A DNA stretch of 45,188 nt from Catenibacterium sp. co_0103 (GTDB taxonomy: Bacteria > Bacillota_I > Bacilli_A > Erysipelotrichales > Coprobacillaceae), in NCBI RefSeq assembly GCF_004168205.1, contig NZ_RCYB01000011.1, positions 1-45,188 on the forward strand, read 5' to 3'. The position numbers and the translations under genes are program-made. The notes under the pieces were generated by a model. It had not been told where the DNA came from. It saw nothing but the letters and a program-made list of their open reading frames with translations, and ran no database searches. Positions 9,041 to 17,092 of the stretch are shown here, piece by piece; the stretch's first letter is position 1, and each line of letters starts with the position of its first letter.

Positions 9041-9860
9041 CGTTGAACACCTTCTTTAAAGTCATACATTGTTGTGTGATAGGATGTTTAAAGGCTATTT
9101 CTACACTATCTAGATAGAACCCTTTTCCTTCACCATAAAGTGGATCTCCTACTAATGGACATCCTAAATAAGCCATATGAACACGTATCTGATGCGTACG
9201 TCCTGTTTCTAGCTTACATTCTACTAAAGAATAGTCTTTAGTTGTTTTAATAGTACGGTAATGGGTGATTGCTTCTTTACCGCCTTCTTTTACTTCTCTT
9301 TTAGTCCCATGACCTTCTGCATGGTCAATAGGCGCATTGACAGTGCCTTGTCCTGGATTGCCTTTTACAAGTGCATGATATACACGTTTCACCTGTTTGA
9401 TATCATGAGAAAAAGCATCATGAACATAACGGCTTTTCGCAATCATCATGAGCCCTGATGTTTCTTTATCAAGTCTATTTACTAAATGAATTGCACTCTC
9501 AATATGATTTACTTGATAGTAATGCATAATCGCATTTCCTAATGACTCTGTTAAATACTTCTTAACAGGGATACAGGCAAGATTAGGCTGCTTATCAATG
9601 ATCATCAAATAATCATCTTCATATACAACTTTTAAGGGAATATCTACAGGAATCACATGACTTGTTTCTTTAGGAAAAACAATAGCCACACTATCCCCTG
9701 TTACTGTCTTATAACACAAATACTGCTTTTCTCCATTCACTAATATCTCTCCATGATTTCTAGAATCTTTGACTAGTTTCTTAGAAATACCATGTAAATA
9801 GAAAAATTCATCTAAACGCATATCTTTGTGCTGTTCATCTATTTCAAACTGCAAGATCAT
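9012..9860 (-). CDS. RluA/RluD family pseudouridine synthase
   Basis: This 282-residue protein isomerises specific uridines of RNA (probably 23S rRNA) to pseudouridine. An N-terminal S4-like RNA-binding segment (RLDEFFYLHG to ILVNGE) precedes the catalytic domain. The active site motif is NRLDKETSGL, with the catalytic Asp, and the downstream RTHQIRVHMAYLG and GDPLYG motifs are present. The first motif begins Asn instead of the usual His of HRLD. Its ATG overlaps the nadK stop by 4 bases (ATGA). The same gene pair occurs in the B. subtilis yjbN-yjbO region, and CYTH (yjbK-like) and Spx genes are also neighbours here. Confidence 0.93.
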   Translation of the reverse strand: MILQFEIDEQHKDMRLDEFFYLHGISKKLVKDSRNHGEILVNGEKQYLCYKTVTGDSVAIVFPKETSHVIPVDIPLKVVYEDDYLMIIDKQPNLACIPVKKYLTESLGNAIMHYYQVNHIESAIHLVNRLDKETSGLMMIAKSRYVHDAFSHDIKQVKRVYHALVKGNPGQGTVNAPIDHAEGHGTKREVKEGGKEAITHYRTIKTTKDYSLVECKLETGRTHQIRVHMAYLGCPLVGDPLYGEGKGFYLDSVEIAFKHPITQQCMTLKKVFNDVRIKKIKS

Positions 9861-10624
9861 AGATATGATTTCCTCAATCTCTTCACAAATGATACATGAC
9901 GATAATCACAGAAATGAGCCACACGTTTAGATAAACGTGCTTCTATGACATCATGATCCTTTAATTCATAAATATCTGTATCAATACCTAAAACCGCATT
10001 CTCGCTAAAATCTGTCTCAAAGCGCACTACATCCTCATCTCCTAAAATAAGAGGACTGCCTAAAGAACGATAAGCATTATGATGAATACCAGCTATTTCC
10101 GTCACCTGCATCAGTCTTAAGCTAGGATTAATCACTGCCCCACCTAATGATTTATTTAATGCAGTAGAACCTGAAGGCGTACTGACACAAAGTCCGTTTC
10201 CTCTAAATGTTTCCATATGTTCATCGTTTACATACATATCTATAACCTGTGAACGATAACTATTCTCTATACGCATTTCATTTAAAGCATGAAAGATTTC
10301 TCCATTATAAGAAATACGCAAGAGATGTCGATCAAAGATTTCAGGTTCTTTTGTAATAATATCTTTTACAAGCTGTTTATATTCATCCTTTAAATAGTCT
10401 GTAAAGAACCCAAGTGTTCCTGTATGGATTCCTACAAATGAGACATCATTTAAAACATGCTCATAACGATGAATAGAATAAATCATAGTTCCATCTCCAC
10501 CTACAGAAATCACTATATCTGGATGTTCTTCATCATAAATCAGTTCGTTGAGTTCATCTTTAATCAAAGCAGCAAGATGACGGGATACATCATCTTTTTT
10601 TGACACAATTGCATATCTTTTCAT
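9857..10624 (-). CDS. nadK: NAD kinase
   Basis: This 255-residue cytosolic enzyme phosphorylates NAD to NADP. The diagnostic GGDGTM motif is at about residues 42-47, followed by GIHTGTLGFF, NEMRIEN, and the nucleotide site CVSTPSGSTALNKSLGGA. The length is typical of the short Gram-positive form. A promoter (TTGCGT-N17-TATAAT) lies just upstream, and the gene starts a three-gene overlapping unit with the pseudouridine synthase and a membrane protein. It is divergent from the CYTH gene. Confidence 0.95.
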   Translation of the reverse strand: MKRYAIVSKKDDVSRHLAALIKDELNELIYDEEHPDIVISVGGDGTMIYSIHRYEHVLNDVSFVGIHTGTLGFFTDYLKDEYKQLVKDIITKEPEIFDRHLLRISYNGEIFHALNEMRIENSYRSQVIDMYVNDEHMETFRGNGLCVSTPSGSTALNKSLGGAVINPSLRLMQVTEIAGIHHNAYRSLGSPLILGDEDVVRFETDFSENAVLGIDTDIYELKDHDVIEARLSKRVAHFCDYRHVSFVKRLRKSYL

Positions 10625-10641
10625 TTTTTATCACCGCTATT

Positions 10642-10670
10642 ATTATACTTTCTATTACCTTTTTACGCAA
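10642..10670 (-). promoter_or_regulatory. nadK promoter
   Basis: On the minus strand TTGCGT (10670-10665) and a consensus TATAAT (10647-10642) are separated by 17 bp, about 18 bases upstream of the nadK start. Confidence 0.7.
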
Positions 10671-10681
10671 TATGACTTGTA

Positions 10682-10710
10682 TTGACGGGTTTATCTCTCA
10701 AGTATATAAT
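10682..10710 (+). promoter_or_regulatory. CYTH gene promoter
   Basis: TTGACG (10682-10687), 17 bp spacer and TATAAT (10705-10710): a near-consensus promoter divergent from that of nadK. Confidence 0.8.
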
Positions 10711-10731
10711 TTGATAAAATGAGGAGAAATT

Positions 10732-11298
10732 ATGGAAAAAAATCTTGAAATAGAATATAAGATGTTATTAAGTGAAGCTCTATTCAATCAATTGATGAAT
10801 GACTTCAAAGGGCATACTTATAGTCAGACAAACTATTATCTTACAAGTATTGAATTAAGTGCTTTACGCTATAGTCTTCGTATAAGAGAAAAAGAAGGTT
10901 ATTATGAGATGACTTTAAAGATTCCTGAAAAGAATGGTCGTCTAGAACATAATCTAGAAATTACTAAAGAAGATTTAGAAATGATTCAAAAAGGTGAAAT
11001 ACCTGATAATGAGATTACTCGTTTATTAAGTAATAAGGGATTTAATTTAAGTCTTATTAAACAGGCTTATTCTTTGACTACTATTAGAAGAGATGTTCCT
11101 TTTGATTCAGGTATGTTATCTCTTGATGAAAATCATTATAACGGAATCACTGATTATGAATTAGAATTTGAAGTGAATGACGAAGAAAAAGGACTTAAAC
11201 AATTTGAAGAATTATGTCAAACATATCATCTACAGTATAAAGCAAACTGTGCAAGTAAGATTGCGAGAGTTCTAAGCACATTAAAAGCAGGCCTATAA
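10732..11298 (+). CDS. CYTH domain protein (YjbK-like triphosphate tunnel enzyme)
   Basis: This 188-residue protein has the hallmark N-terminal ExExK motif (LEIEYK at residues 5-10) of the CYTH superfamily, with alternating basic and acidic strands (SLRIREKEG, EMTLKIPE, LEITKED, LEFEVND) that line the triphosphate tunnel. Members hydrolyse inorganic triphosphate or thiamine triphosphate, or make cAMP; Firmicutes YjbK-type proteins are probably tripolyphosphatases. It has its own promoter and converges on spx, whose coding region it overlaps by six bases inside a shared terminator. Neighbourhood with nadK, rluD-like and spx genes recalls the B. subtilis yjb region. Confidence 0.88.
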   Translation: MEKNLEIEYKMLLSEALFNQLMNDFKGHTYSQTNYYLTSIELSALRYSLRIREKEGYYEMTLKIPEKNGRLEHNLEITKEDLEMIQKGEIPDNEITRLLSNKGFNLSLIKQAYSLTTIRRDVPFDSGMLSLDENHYNGITDYELEFEVNDEEKGLKQFEELCQTYHLQYKANCASKIARVLSTLKAGL

Positions 11299-11308
11299 GC
11301 CTGCTTTT
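11283..11308. terminator. Bidirectional terminator between CYTH and spx genes
   Basis: AAAAGCAGGC (11283-11292) pairs with GCCTGCTTTT (11299-11308). It sits over the overlapping stop codons of the two convergent genes. Confidence 0.88.
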
Positions 11309-11745
11309 TTATTGTGATGATAGTCTTCCACAAGTGTAGATGCACTGAATTGCGGACAATTGTCAAACTTCTGACATTCTGCCAGCTTTCTTAATTCTCT
11401 TGGAATAAATGCACGAATTTCTTCCGCATTATAACCTACCTGAAAACGTCTTTCATCAATCATAATAGGACGTTTTAAGATAGATGGATTCTTCTGAATA
11501 AAATGAATTAATTCATTGGTAGACATATCTTCGATGTCTACTTTATTCTCTTTGATGATTTTAGAACGTTTAGAAATGATATCATCCGTACCATTCTCGC
11601 TACGTTCTAATAGTTCACGTAGTTCATCTTCTCTTAGTATTGTAGAAAAAATATTCTTTTCTACATAAGGAATATCATGTTCTTTGAGCCATGCTTTGAC
11701 TTTTCTGCATGATGCACAACTTGGTGCAGTGTAGATTCTAATCAT
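11293..11745 (-). CDS. spx: Spx family redox-responsive transcription regulator
   Basis: This 150-residue ArsC/Spx-fold protein carries a CxxC redox switch near the N-terminus (PSCASCRKV, cysteines about 10 and 13). Spx binds the RNA polymerase alpha C-terminal domain and switches on thiol-stress genes when the CxxC pair is oxidised. Length is slightly above the usual ~131 residues, with an extra C-terminal tail containing more cysteines (ECQKFDNCPQF). The segment KRPIMIDERRFQVGYN is typical of the family. In B. subtilis spx is also near trpS, as here. A GAGGTGA ribosome site precedes the ATG. The arsenate reductase alternative is less likely given CASC and the gene order. Confidence 0.88.
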   Translation of the reverse strand: MIRIYTAPSCASCRKVKAWLKEHDIPYVEKNIFSTILREDELRELLERSENGTDDIISKRSKIIKENKVDIEDMSTNELIHFIQKNPSILKRPIMIDERRFQVGYNAEEIRAFIPRELRKLAECQKFDNCPQFSASTLVEDYHHNKKAGL

Positions 11746-11806
11746 GATTTCACCTCTTTCTTTTGTTTATTATACATCATTTTCGTAGGTTGTGTATGTT
11801 TATTGG

Positions 11807-11834
11807 TTGCATTCACATAATTTTGTATTATAAT
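11807..11834 (+). promoter_or_regulatory. trpS promoter
   Basis: TTGCAT (11807-11812) and TATAAT (11829-11834) with a 16 bp spacer, upstream of the T-box leader. Confidence 0.65.
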
Positions 11835-11844
11835 GAAAGAAGCA

Positions 11845-12023
11845 ATGAACAGAAATAAGTAGTTTTTTATACTATGGATAGAGAGCTCATGGATGGTGGA
11901 AATGAGTCATAGATACTAAATGAATTGGGTTCTGGGAGCTTTTCTAGCATGAGTTAGAAACGTCTGCTGTCGTTACCAGCACAAATACACATTGGTGGCA
12001 CGTCCTTTGGGCGTGCCTTTTTT
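11845..12023 (+). promoter_or_regulatory. T-box leader (tryptophan-specific) of trpS
   Basis: The leader shows T-box landmarks in order. AGAGAGCTC lies at about 11879 and the distal stem I segment ATGGATGGTGGAAATGAG at 11889-11906. A GAAT element is followed by the specifier codon TGG at 11926-11928. The T-box bulge with TGGC lies at 11996-11999, and a terminator stem GGCACGTCC/GGGCGTGCC (11997-12005, 12009-12017) with six T follows. The TGGC bulge overlaps the 5' arm of the terminator, as required for the antiterminator/terminator switch. UGG pairs with a CCA anticodon, and UGGC pairs with a GCCA acceptor end, matching the tRNA-Trp at 33080-33153. Uncharged tRNA-Trp should therefore switch trpS on. 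Confidence 0.9.
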
Positions 12024-12041
12024 ATTTAGGAGGATGTAATT

Positions 12042-13043
12042 ATGAAAAGAATGTTAAGTGGTATTAAACCTACAGGACGTGTTACTTTAGGTAACTACAT
12101 TGGCGCTATTAAGCCATTTGTACAGTTCCAGAATGAATATGAAATGATTATCTTTGTTGCTAATCTTCATTCAATGACTATTTACCAGGAACCTAAGGAT
12201 TTAAGAAAAAATACAAAAGATTTAATCGCATTATATATTGCAGCTGGATTAGATCCTGAACAGGTGACTTTATTCCTACAGAGTGATGTCTTAGAACATG
12301 CTCAGCTTGGATGGTATTTAGGATGCATGGTCTCTATGGGTGAATTATCACGTATGACTCAATATAAATCAAAGAAACTTGAAGCAGAAGAAAAAGGTGG
12401 ACATATTGGCGCTGGTATCTTCAACTACCCTTCTTTAATGAATGCAGACATCTTAATGTATGATCCAGACTATGTACCAGTAGGAGAAGACCAGAAACAG
12501 CATGTAGAGCTTGCTAGAAATGTAGCAGAACGTTTTAATAGCCGTTATAGTGATACTTTCAAGCTTCCTGAACCTATTATTCCTAAAGTAGGTGGACGTA
12601 TTATGGACTTACAGGATCCTACTAAGAAGATGAGTAAATCATCACCTAATGGTAAAGGATGTATTTATGTATTAGATCCAATTAATGTATCTAAGAAGAA
12701 GATCTTATCTGCAGTGACTGATAGTGATTCACATGTGAAGTTTGACCCAGAAAACAAACCTGGTATTTCTAACCTACTTGAAATCTATTCTATTATTTCG
12801 GGTAAGACTATTGAAGAACTTGAAACAATGTATGAAGGTAAAGGTTATGGGGATTTCAAGAAAGATCTTGCAGAAGTTGTTGGTAATGAACTTCAAAGAA
12901 TTCAGGACCGTTATAATGAAATCCTAGACGGTGATTATCTTGATAATGTTCTTGAAGCAGGAGCAGAAAAAGCAAGAAGAATCGCAAGAAAGAAACTTGC
13001 AAAGGTTGAAAGAAAGATTGGTATCACAATCAAGAAAAAATAA
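12042..13043 (+). CDS. trpS: Tryptophan-tRNA ligase
   Basis: This 333-residue class I aminoacyl-tRNA synthetase charges tRNA-Trp. The HIGH-type signature is TLGNYIGA near residue 16, and the KMSKS loop is KKMSKSSPNG. IKPTGRVTLGNY and the length are typical of bacterial TrpS. AGGAGG precedes the ATG by seven bases. It is the only gene under the T-box leader and ends in a bidirectional terminator shared with uppP. Confidence 0.97.
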   Translation: MKRMLSGIKPTGRVTLGNYIGAIKPFVQFQNEYEMIIFVANLHSMTIYQEPKDLRKNTKDLIALYIAAGLDPEQVTLFLQSDVLEHAQLGWYLGCMVSMGELSRMTQYKSKKLEAEEKGGHIGAGIFNYPSLMNADILMYDPDYVPVGEDQKQHVELARNVAERFNSRYSDTFKLPEPIIPKVGGRIMDLQDPTKKMSKSSPNGKGCIYVLDPINVSKKKILSAVTDSDSHVKFDPENKPGISNLLEIYSIISGKTIEELETMYEGKGYGDFKKDLAEVVGNELQRIQDRYNEILDGDYLDNVLEAGAEKARRIARKKLAKVERKIGITIKKK

Positions 13044-13070
13044 AACAATGGCTCGCGCCATTGTTTTTTT
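13044..13070. terminator. Bidirectional terminator between trpS and uppP
   Basis: AACAATGGC (13044-13052) pairs with GCCATTGTT (13057-13065) around TCGC and is followed by a T-run. Confidence 0.88.
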
Positions 13071-13911
13071 ATTTAATGATAAAGAAATATGCAAGTACTA
13101 ATAGTCCTAATACAATTCTATACCATCCAAATACCTTGAAGTCATGCTTCTTGATATAGCTCATTAAGAACTTGATGATTAAAATTGATGATACAAATGC
13201 GACAAGCATACCAAGTCCTAATACTGCAAGCTGTGAAACTGTAAATGCAAGACCAAACTTAACTAGTTTTAATAAGCTTGCGCCAAACATAACAGGAATA
13301 GCTAAGAAGAATGTAAATTCTGCAGCAACTGTACGGCTAACACCTAACATTAATCCACCAAGGATTGTCGCACCAGAACGAGATGTACCTGGGAAAATAG
13401 CTGCAATTAACTGGAACATACCAATTAAGAAAGCAGTTTTACCATTAATAGCTTTTAAAGAGTTAATTTTAGGTCTTAGTGATGCATTTCTATTTTCAAT
13501 TACGATAAATCCAATACCAAAGACAATTAATGCTAGAGCGACACAAGGTGGATTATAGAATAATGCTTCAAATACATCATCAAATAATAATCCTACTACT
13601 GCTGCTGGGATACATGCAAAGATGATCTTAAGCCATAAATCAAAGATATCTCTATCTACATATTTAAAGAAACCTTTTACCATTGGATTTGTATTCTTCT
13701 TAAATGGCCAGATCTGATTCCAATAGATAACTACTACTGCAAGAATAGCACCTAACTGAATTACAACCTGGAACATAGAATAGAAATCTTTAGAAACATC
13801 TAATTTCACAAATTCATTTAATAAAATCATATGTCCAGTACTACTGATAGGTAACCACTCAGTGATACCTTCTACAATACCAAACAAAATAGTTTTTAAA
13901 TAGAGTAACAT
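13069..13911 (-). CDS. uppP: Undecaprenyl-diphosphatase
   Basis: This 280-residue integral membrane protein of the BacA/UppP family dephosphorylates undecaprenyl diphosphate to recycle the lipid carrier for cell-wall synthesis; its overexpression gives bacitracin resistance in other species. The two signature regions are visible: EGITEWLPISSTGH at about residues 14-27 and PGTSRSGATI near 173. About seven to eight hydrophobic segments fill the rest. It is a single gene convergent with trpS. Confidence 0.95.
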   Translation of the reverse strand: MLLYLKTILFGIVEGITEWLPISSTGHMILLNEFVKLDVSKDFYSMFQVVIQLGAILAVVVIYWNQIWPFKKNTNPMVKGFFKYVDRDIFDLWLKIIFACIPAAVVGLLFDDVFEALFYNPPCVALALIVFGIGFIVIENRNASLRPKINSLKAINGKTAFLIGMFQLIAAIFPGTSRSGATILGGLMLGVSRTVAAEFTFFLAIPVMFGASLLKLVKFGLAFTVSQLAVLGLGMLVAFVSSILIIKFLMSYIKKHDFKVFGWYRIVLGLLVLAYFFIIK

Positions 13912-13980
13912 AATAATCTCCTTTTTTATTGTCTTTTTGATTATGGCACAATTCTCATTATTTTCAAGGTTTTAAGCATA

Positions 13981-14009
13981 AAAAAAGACTTTCTCGGATG
14001 AGAAAGTCT
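13981..14009 (-). terminator. Terminator of the RidA gene
   Basis: AGACTTTCTC (13986-13995) pairs perfectly with GAGAAAGTCT (14000-14009), followed on the minus strand by a T-run. It overlaps the stop codon. Confidence 0.87.
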
Positions 14010-14382
14010 ATTTTACTGCAACGACTTCAACTTCTAGTAAAGCACCTTTAGGAAGTTTAGCAACTTCTACAGCACTTCTTGCTGGATAAGGTTCTTCAAA
14101 GTATTCAGCATAAATACCATTCATAGTTGCGAAATCATTAATATTATCTAAAAATACAGTTGTTTTCACAACATTCTTGAATGTAAGATTCTGACTTTCA
14201 AGTAAACCTTTTACATTATCTAATGCACGTCTAGTCTGTGCTTCGATGCCTTCTGGCATCACGCCTGTTTCAGGATCTAATGGAATTTGTCCTGAAAAGA
14301 AGATCATATTACCAATATCGATTCCCTGGCTATATGGTCCAATAGCACCTGGTGCTTTATTTGTTTTTACTACTTTAGTCAT
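14008..14382 (-). CDS. ridA: RidA family reactive intermediate deaminase
   Basis: This 124-residue protein is a RidA/YjgF-type enzyme that hydrolyses 2-aminoacrylate and related enamines. Such intermediates arise from serine and threonine dehydratases; the serine dehydratase here is of the Fe-S type, so the link is only suggestive. Conserved landmarks are APGAIGPYSQG, FFSGQIPLDPETG, the catalytic arginine region EEPYPARSAVEV and a terminal LLEVEVVAV. AGGAGG precedes the ATG. It has its own promoter and terminator. Confidence 0.93.
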   Translation of the reverse strand: MTKVVKTNKAPGAIGPYSQGIDIGNMIFFSGQIPLDPETGVMPEGIEAQTRRALDNVKGLLESQNLTFKNVVKTTVFLDNINDFATMNGIYAEYFEEPYPARSAVEVAKLPKGALLEVEVVAVK

Positions 14383-14405
14383 TTGTACATCCTCCTAATG
14401 GTCCT

Positions 14406-14434
14406 ATTATACCATTGTTATACAGTAAAGTGAA
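14406..14434 (-). promoter_or_regulatory. ridA promoter
   Basis: On the minus strand TTCACT (14434-14429), a 17 bp spacer ending in TGG and TATAAT (14411-14406). Confidence 0.7.
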
Positions 14435-14445
14435 ACAATAAGATG

Positions 14446-14474
14446 TTGTCATAAAGGGTAGAATTTGCTACAAT
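14446..14474 (+). promoter_or_regulatory. Promoter of the thioredoxin-fold membrane protein
   Basis: TTGTCA (14446-14451), 17 bp spacer and TACAAT (14469-14474) with TGC directly before the -10 (extended -10). Divergent from the ridA promoter. Confidence 0.75.
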
Positions 14475-14499
14475 ATTTAAACGGAGGCGTACAAGAATT

Positions 14500-14922
14500 A
14501 TGAAAGATTTTATCAAGAAATTTGCACGTGAAATCAGTGTTTTTGGATTAGTACTTGTTGTATTCCTTGGATTATTTATTTATCGTCAGGTAACATATGC
14601 AACATATACAACTTTATCAAGCACTAAGTTTGAACAGAAGATTGAAAACAAGGATAGTTTCATTCTTGTTGCAGGTGATAGTTCTGATAGTGCTATGAAG
14701 TCTTTCCAGGAAGTAATGACTACTTACCAGACAAAGAATAGAAAAAATAAAATTTATTATGTTGATACAAAAGGAAAGTCTTCTAATTACCTTACTAAGA
14801 AATTAAATGTCAATATCTCTACACCTTGTACATTTATTATTAAAAAAGGTAAAGTGACTGCAAAGTATCCAGGTGCTCTACAGTACTACTATTTCAAAGA
14901 TTTTATAAATGCAAACCTATAA
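14500..14922 (+). CDS. Membrane-anchored thioredoxin-fold protein without the CxxC motif
   Basis: This 140-residue protein has an N-terminal transmembrane anchor (about residues 13-31) and an outside thioredoxin-like domain resembling bacteriocin transport accessory proteins. At the place of the usual CxxC it has AGDSSDSAMKSFQ. Later STPCTFIIKKGK keeps the family's TP-strand pattern before the final strand and helix. A lone cysteine lies in that TPC segment. Without the redox pair it is unlikely to be a disulfide enzyme; a binding or chaperone role is possible. It has its own extended -10 promoter and terminator and appears monocistronic. Confidence 0.7.
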   Translation: MKDFIKKFAREISVFGLVLVVFLGLFIYRQVTYATYTTLSSTKFEQKIENKDSFILVAGDSSDSAMKSFQEVMTTYQTKNRKNKIYYVDTKGKSSNYLTKKLNVNISTPCTFIIKKGKVTAKYPGALQYYYFKDFINANL

Positions 14923-14925
14923 AAG

Positions 14926-14950
14926 AGATTGCCCGAAAGGCAATCTTTTT
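14926..14950 (+). terminator. Terminator of the thioredoxin-fold gene
   Basis: AGATTGCC (14926-14933) pairs with GGCAATCT (14939-14946), followed by T residues. Confidence 0.88.
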
Positions 14951-14960
14951 ACATGTAAAA
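14947..14960. repeat. Perfect 14 bp palindrome upstream of the serine recombinase
   Basis: TTTTACATGTAAAA is a perfect palindrome about 65 bases before the start of the recombinase gene. It is followed by a TA-rich stretch and a TATAAT at 14996-15001. It could be a binding subsite of the recombinase or an operator, but it also overlaps the end of the preceding terminator. Confidence 0.35.
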
Positions 14961-15025
14961 TTTTTTATTAATATATATAGGAAGTGTATATTTTGTATAA
15001 TCTCCATAATCAATGGAGGTAAGAT

Positions 15026-15634
15026 ATGAAATATGCTTATATTAGAGTTTCTACTAAAGACCAGAATATTGATAGACAGGTAGAAGCAATGAAAGAGGCT
15101 GGTATTGATAAGAGTAAGATGTTTATTGATAAGCAGTCAGGTAAGGATTTTGAACTTATGAATTATGAGAAAATGTTAAGAAAGCTGAAGGCAGGTGATG
15201 AAGTGTATATTAAGTCTATTGATAGACTTGGCAGAAATTATGATGAGATTATTGAACAATGGAGAATACTGACAAAAGATAAGGATGTAGATGCGAGTGT
15301 ATTAGATTTTCCACTTCTTGATACAAAAAATAAGATAAATGGCTTAACAGGAAAGTTTATTGCAGATCTTGTATTACAGATATTATCCTATGTTGCCCAG
15401 ATAGAAAGAGAAAATATTAGACAAAGACAAGCTGAAGGTATCAGAATCGCTAAAGAAAAAGGTGTGAAGTTTGGTAGACCAGTCATGGAGATTCCAGAGA
15501 ATTTTGATTCTATTTATCAGCTTTGGGAGAATAATTTAATTAGTTTAAGAGAAGCAGGAAGGATGCTGGAAATAAGTCATACGACATTCCAGAGACTTGC
15601 AAAAAGATATAATAATAAAGATGTCAGCCGTTAA
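15026..15634 (+). CDS. Small serine recombinase (resolvase/invertase family)
   Basis: This 202-residue protein has the N-terminal resolvase catalytic domain, with the nucleophile serine in YIRVSTKDQN (Ser9), SIDRLGRN near residue 70, and the long E helix region AQIERENIRQRQAEGIRIAKEKG. A C-terminal helix-turn-helix (SLREAGRMLEISHTTFQRL) follows. This is the size of Tn3-type resolvases and DNA invertases. No transposase, partner gene or obvious recombination crossover site pair flanks it, so it may be an orphan resolvase, an invertase acting elsewhere or an element remnant. Codon use is AT-rich like the chromosome. Confidence 0.88.
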   Translation: MKYAYIRVSTKDQNIDRQVEAMKEAGIDKSKMFIDKQSGKDFELMNYEKMLRKLKAGDEVYIKSIDRLGRNYDEIIEQWRILTKDKDVDASVLDFPLLDTKNKINGLTGKFIADLVLQILSYVAQIERENIRQRQAEGIRIAKEKGVKFGRPVMEIPENFDSIYQLWENNLISLREAGRMLEISHTTFQRLAKRYNNKDVSR

Positions 15635-15648
15635 GCTGACATCTTTTT
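15617..15648. terminator. Bidirectional terminator after the serine recombinase
   Basis: AAAGATGTCAGC (15617-15628) pairs with GCTGACATCTTT (15635-15646), with T-runs on both strands, between two convergent genes. Confidence 0.87.
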
Positions 15649-15964
15649 ACTTCTTGAATTCTATTTCATTAAGTGGTACATCATTTTTTAACTTGTGGTT
15701 ACAATTAGGACATCTATTTTCTACACCAGTCACAAAACTTCTAGACTTTGTAAAAACATCAACATGACCACATGAGTCACAACGACATCTTTTCATTAAA
15801 GTAAAATTATAAGCCATAAGTAAGATATAAAGCACAACAGTCCCTATAGTTCCAGGTAAACCCCATGACATAAAGAAACTGACTAGTATACCAATAATTA
15901 ATAAGAAGTTAGAACCTATTTCTATTCTTCTAATTGTTTTCGCATATTGATTTCTATTTTTCAT
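15647..15964 (-). CDS. Small membrane protein with C-terminal zinc ribbon
   Basis: I place the start at the ATG at 15962-15964, eight bases after GGAGAG, giving 105 residues and an 11-base overlap with the end of the alanine racemase gene. A longer reading frame runs upstream to 16060 but only shadows racemase. The protein has two adjacent transmembrane helices (about residues 18-56) and a C-terminal zinc-ribbon with paired cysteines: CRCDSCGH and, 20 residues on, CPNCNHKL. The role is unknown; its coupling to alr suggests it is at least co-expressed with the cell-wall gene. Confidence 0.68.
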   Translation of the reverse strand: MKNRNQYAKTIRRIEIGSNFLLIIGILVSFFMSWGLPGTIGTVVLYILLMAYNFTLMKRCRCDSCGHVDVFTKSRSFVTGVENRCPNCNHKLKNDVPLNEIEFKK

Positions 15965-17030
15965 ATATTCTCTCCACTCTTGGTGAAATGAGACAGATGA
16001 TTTCATAAGGGATTGTATTGATTTCTTTAGCCATTTTCGCAAGTGAGATATGTTCTCCAAAGATTTCTACATCATCCCCAGGTTTTACATTTTCATCTAC
16101 CTTCACCATACACTGATCCATACATACTCTTCCTACTACAGGATAGTAATGACCATTAATATAGACTTCTCTACCCTGATTAGCGCGTGTAAATCCATCT
16201 GCATAACCAATTGGTAAAGTCGCAATATATTGATCCTCATCAGCTGTATAAGTCATTCCATAACCAATCTTTTCACCTTTAGGTACAACTTTAACCATAG
16301 CAACTTTTGTATAAAGACTCATAGCTTGTTTTAAATCACTATTTTCTTCACCACGTGGATCTACACCATACATCGCAATACCAATACGTGTCAAATTACC
16401 ATAGTCTGAATGATGGAACATCATAGCAGCTGAGTTATCACAATGAATATATTTAAAACGGTTATTACCTACAATAGATTTAAATAAAGCCAACTGCTTT
16501 TCATATTCATCATCCTGAGAGAAATCATCTGCTGTCGCAAAATGAGTAAAGATACCTTCCACATCAATCTTAGAAGAATCTATCATTTCCATAGCCTTTT
16601 CAAATTCTTTTTCTGTCTTAAAGCCAATTCTGTTCATACCTGAATCAATACTTAAATGAACCTTAACAGGGGCATCATAGTGATGCATTTCATTAATCTT
16701 ATTTAAGTAATCAAAAGAGAATAAAGCAAGGCTGATATTCTTCTTAATCGCAATATCTAAGTCTTCTAGTGGTATTGCACCTAATACTAGAATATCTTGT
16801 TTTACACCTAAATCTCTTAAGTCTACAGCTTCTTTTAAAGTAGCTACTGCAAACATCTGAATAATAGATTCATCCTTTAAAACAGAAGCAACTTCCTTAT
16901 AGCCATGTCCATACGCATTTGCTTTAATGATAGCCACCATAGGCTTTTTAGTTTTTTTATATAATGTTTCTACATTTTCTTTAATATAATCTAAACGTAC
17001 CTTTGCATACGTATCACGATAACGTGTCAT
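15954..17030 (-). CDS. alr: Alanine racemase
   Basis: This 358-residue PLP enzyme interconverts L- and D-alanine for peptidoglycan. The PLP lysine is in VAIIKANAYGHG (Lys about 35), and the catalytic tyrosine region is GYGMTYTAD with TLPIGYADGFTR after it. The SIDSGMNRIGF and HCDNSAAM segments also fit the family. Length is normal. It probably starts a two-gene unit with the downstream zinc-ribbon membrane protein. Confidence 0.96.
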   Translation of the reverse strand: MTRYRDTYAKVRLDYIKENVETLYKKTKKPMVAIIKANAYGHGYKEVASVLKDESIIQMFAVATLKEAVDLRDLGVKQDILVLGAIPLEDLDIAIKKNISLALFSFDYLNKINEMHHYDAPVKVHLSIDSGMNRIGFKTEKEFEKAMEMIDSSKIDVEGIFTHFATADDFSQDDEYEKQLALFKSIVGNNRFKYIHCDNSAAMMFHHSDYGNLTRIGIAMYGVDPRGEENSDLKQAMSLYTKVAMVKVVPKGEKIGYGMTYTADEDQYIATLPIGYADGFTRANQGREVYINGHYYPVVGRVCMDQCMVKVDENVKPGDDVEIFGEHISLAKMAKEINTIPYEIICLISPRVERIYEK

Positions 17031-17092
17031 TTTATATTCCTCTTTTCCTTACGTAAAAAGTATAAACTAGAGATTTATACTTTTCAAGAACT

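Noticed and set aside
15002..15018. Hairpin CTCCAT/ATGGAG hiding the ribosome site of the serine recombinase
   Set aside because: With the -10 at 14996-15001 transcription would start near 15008, so the 5' arm would not be in the RNA.
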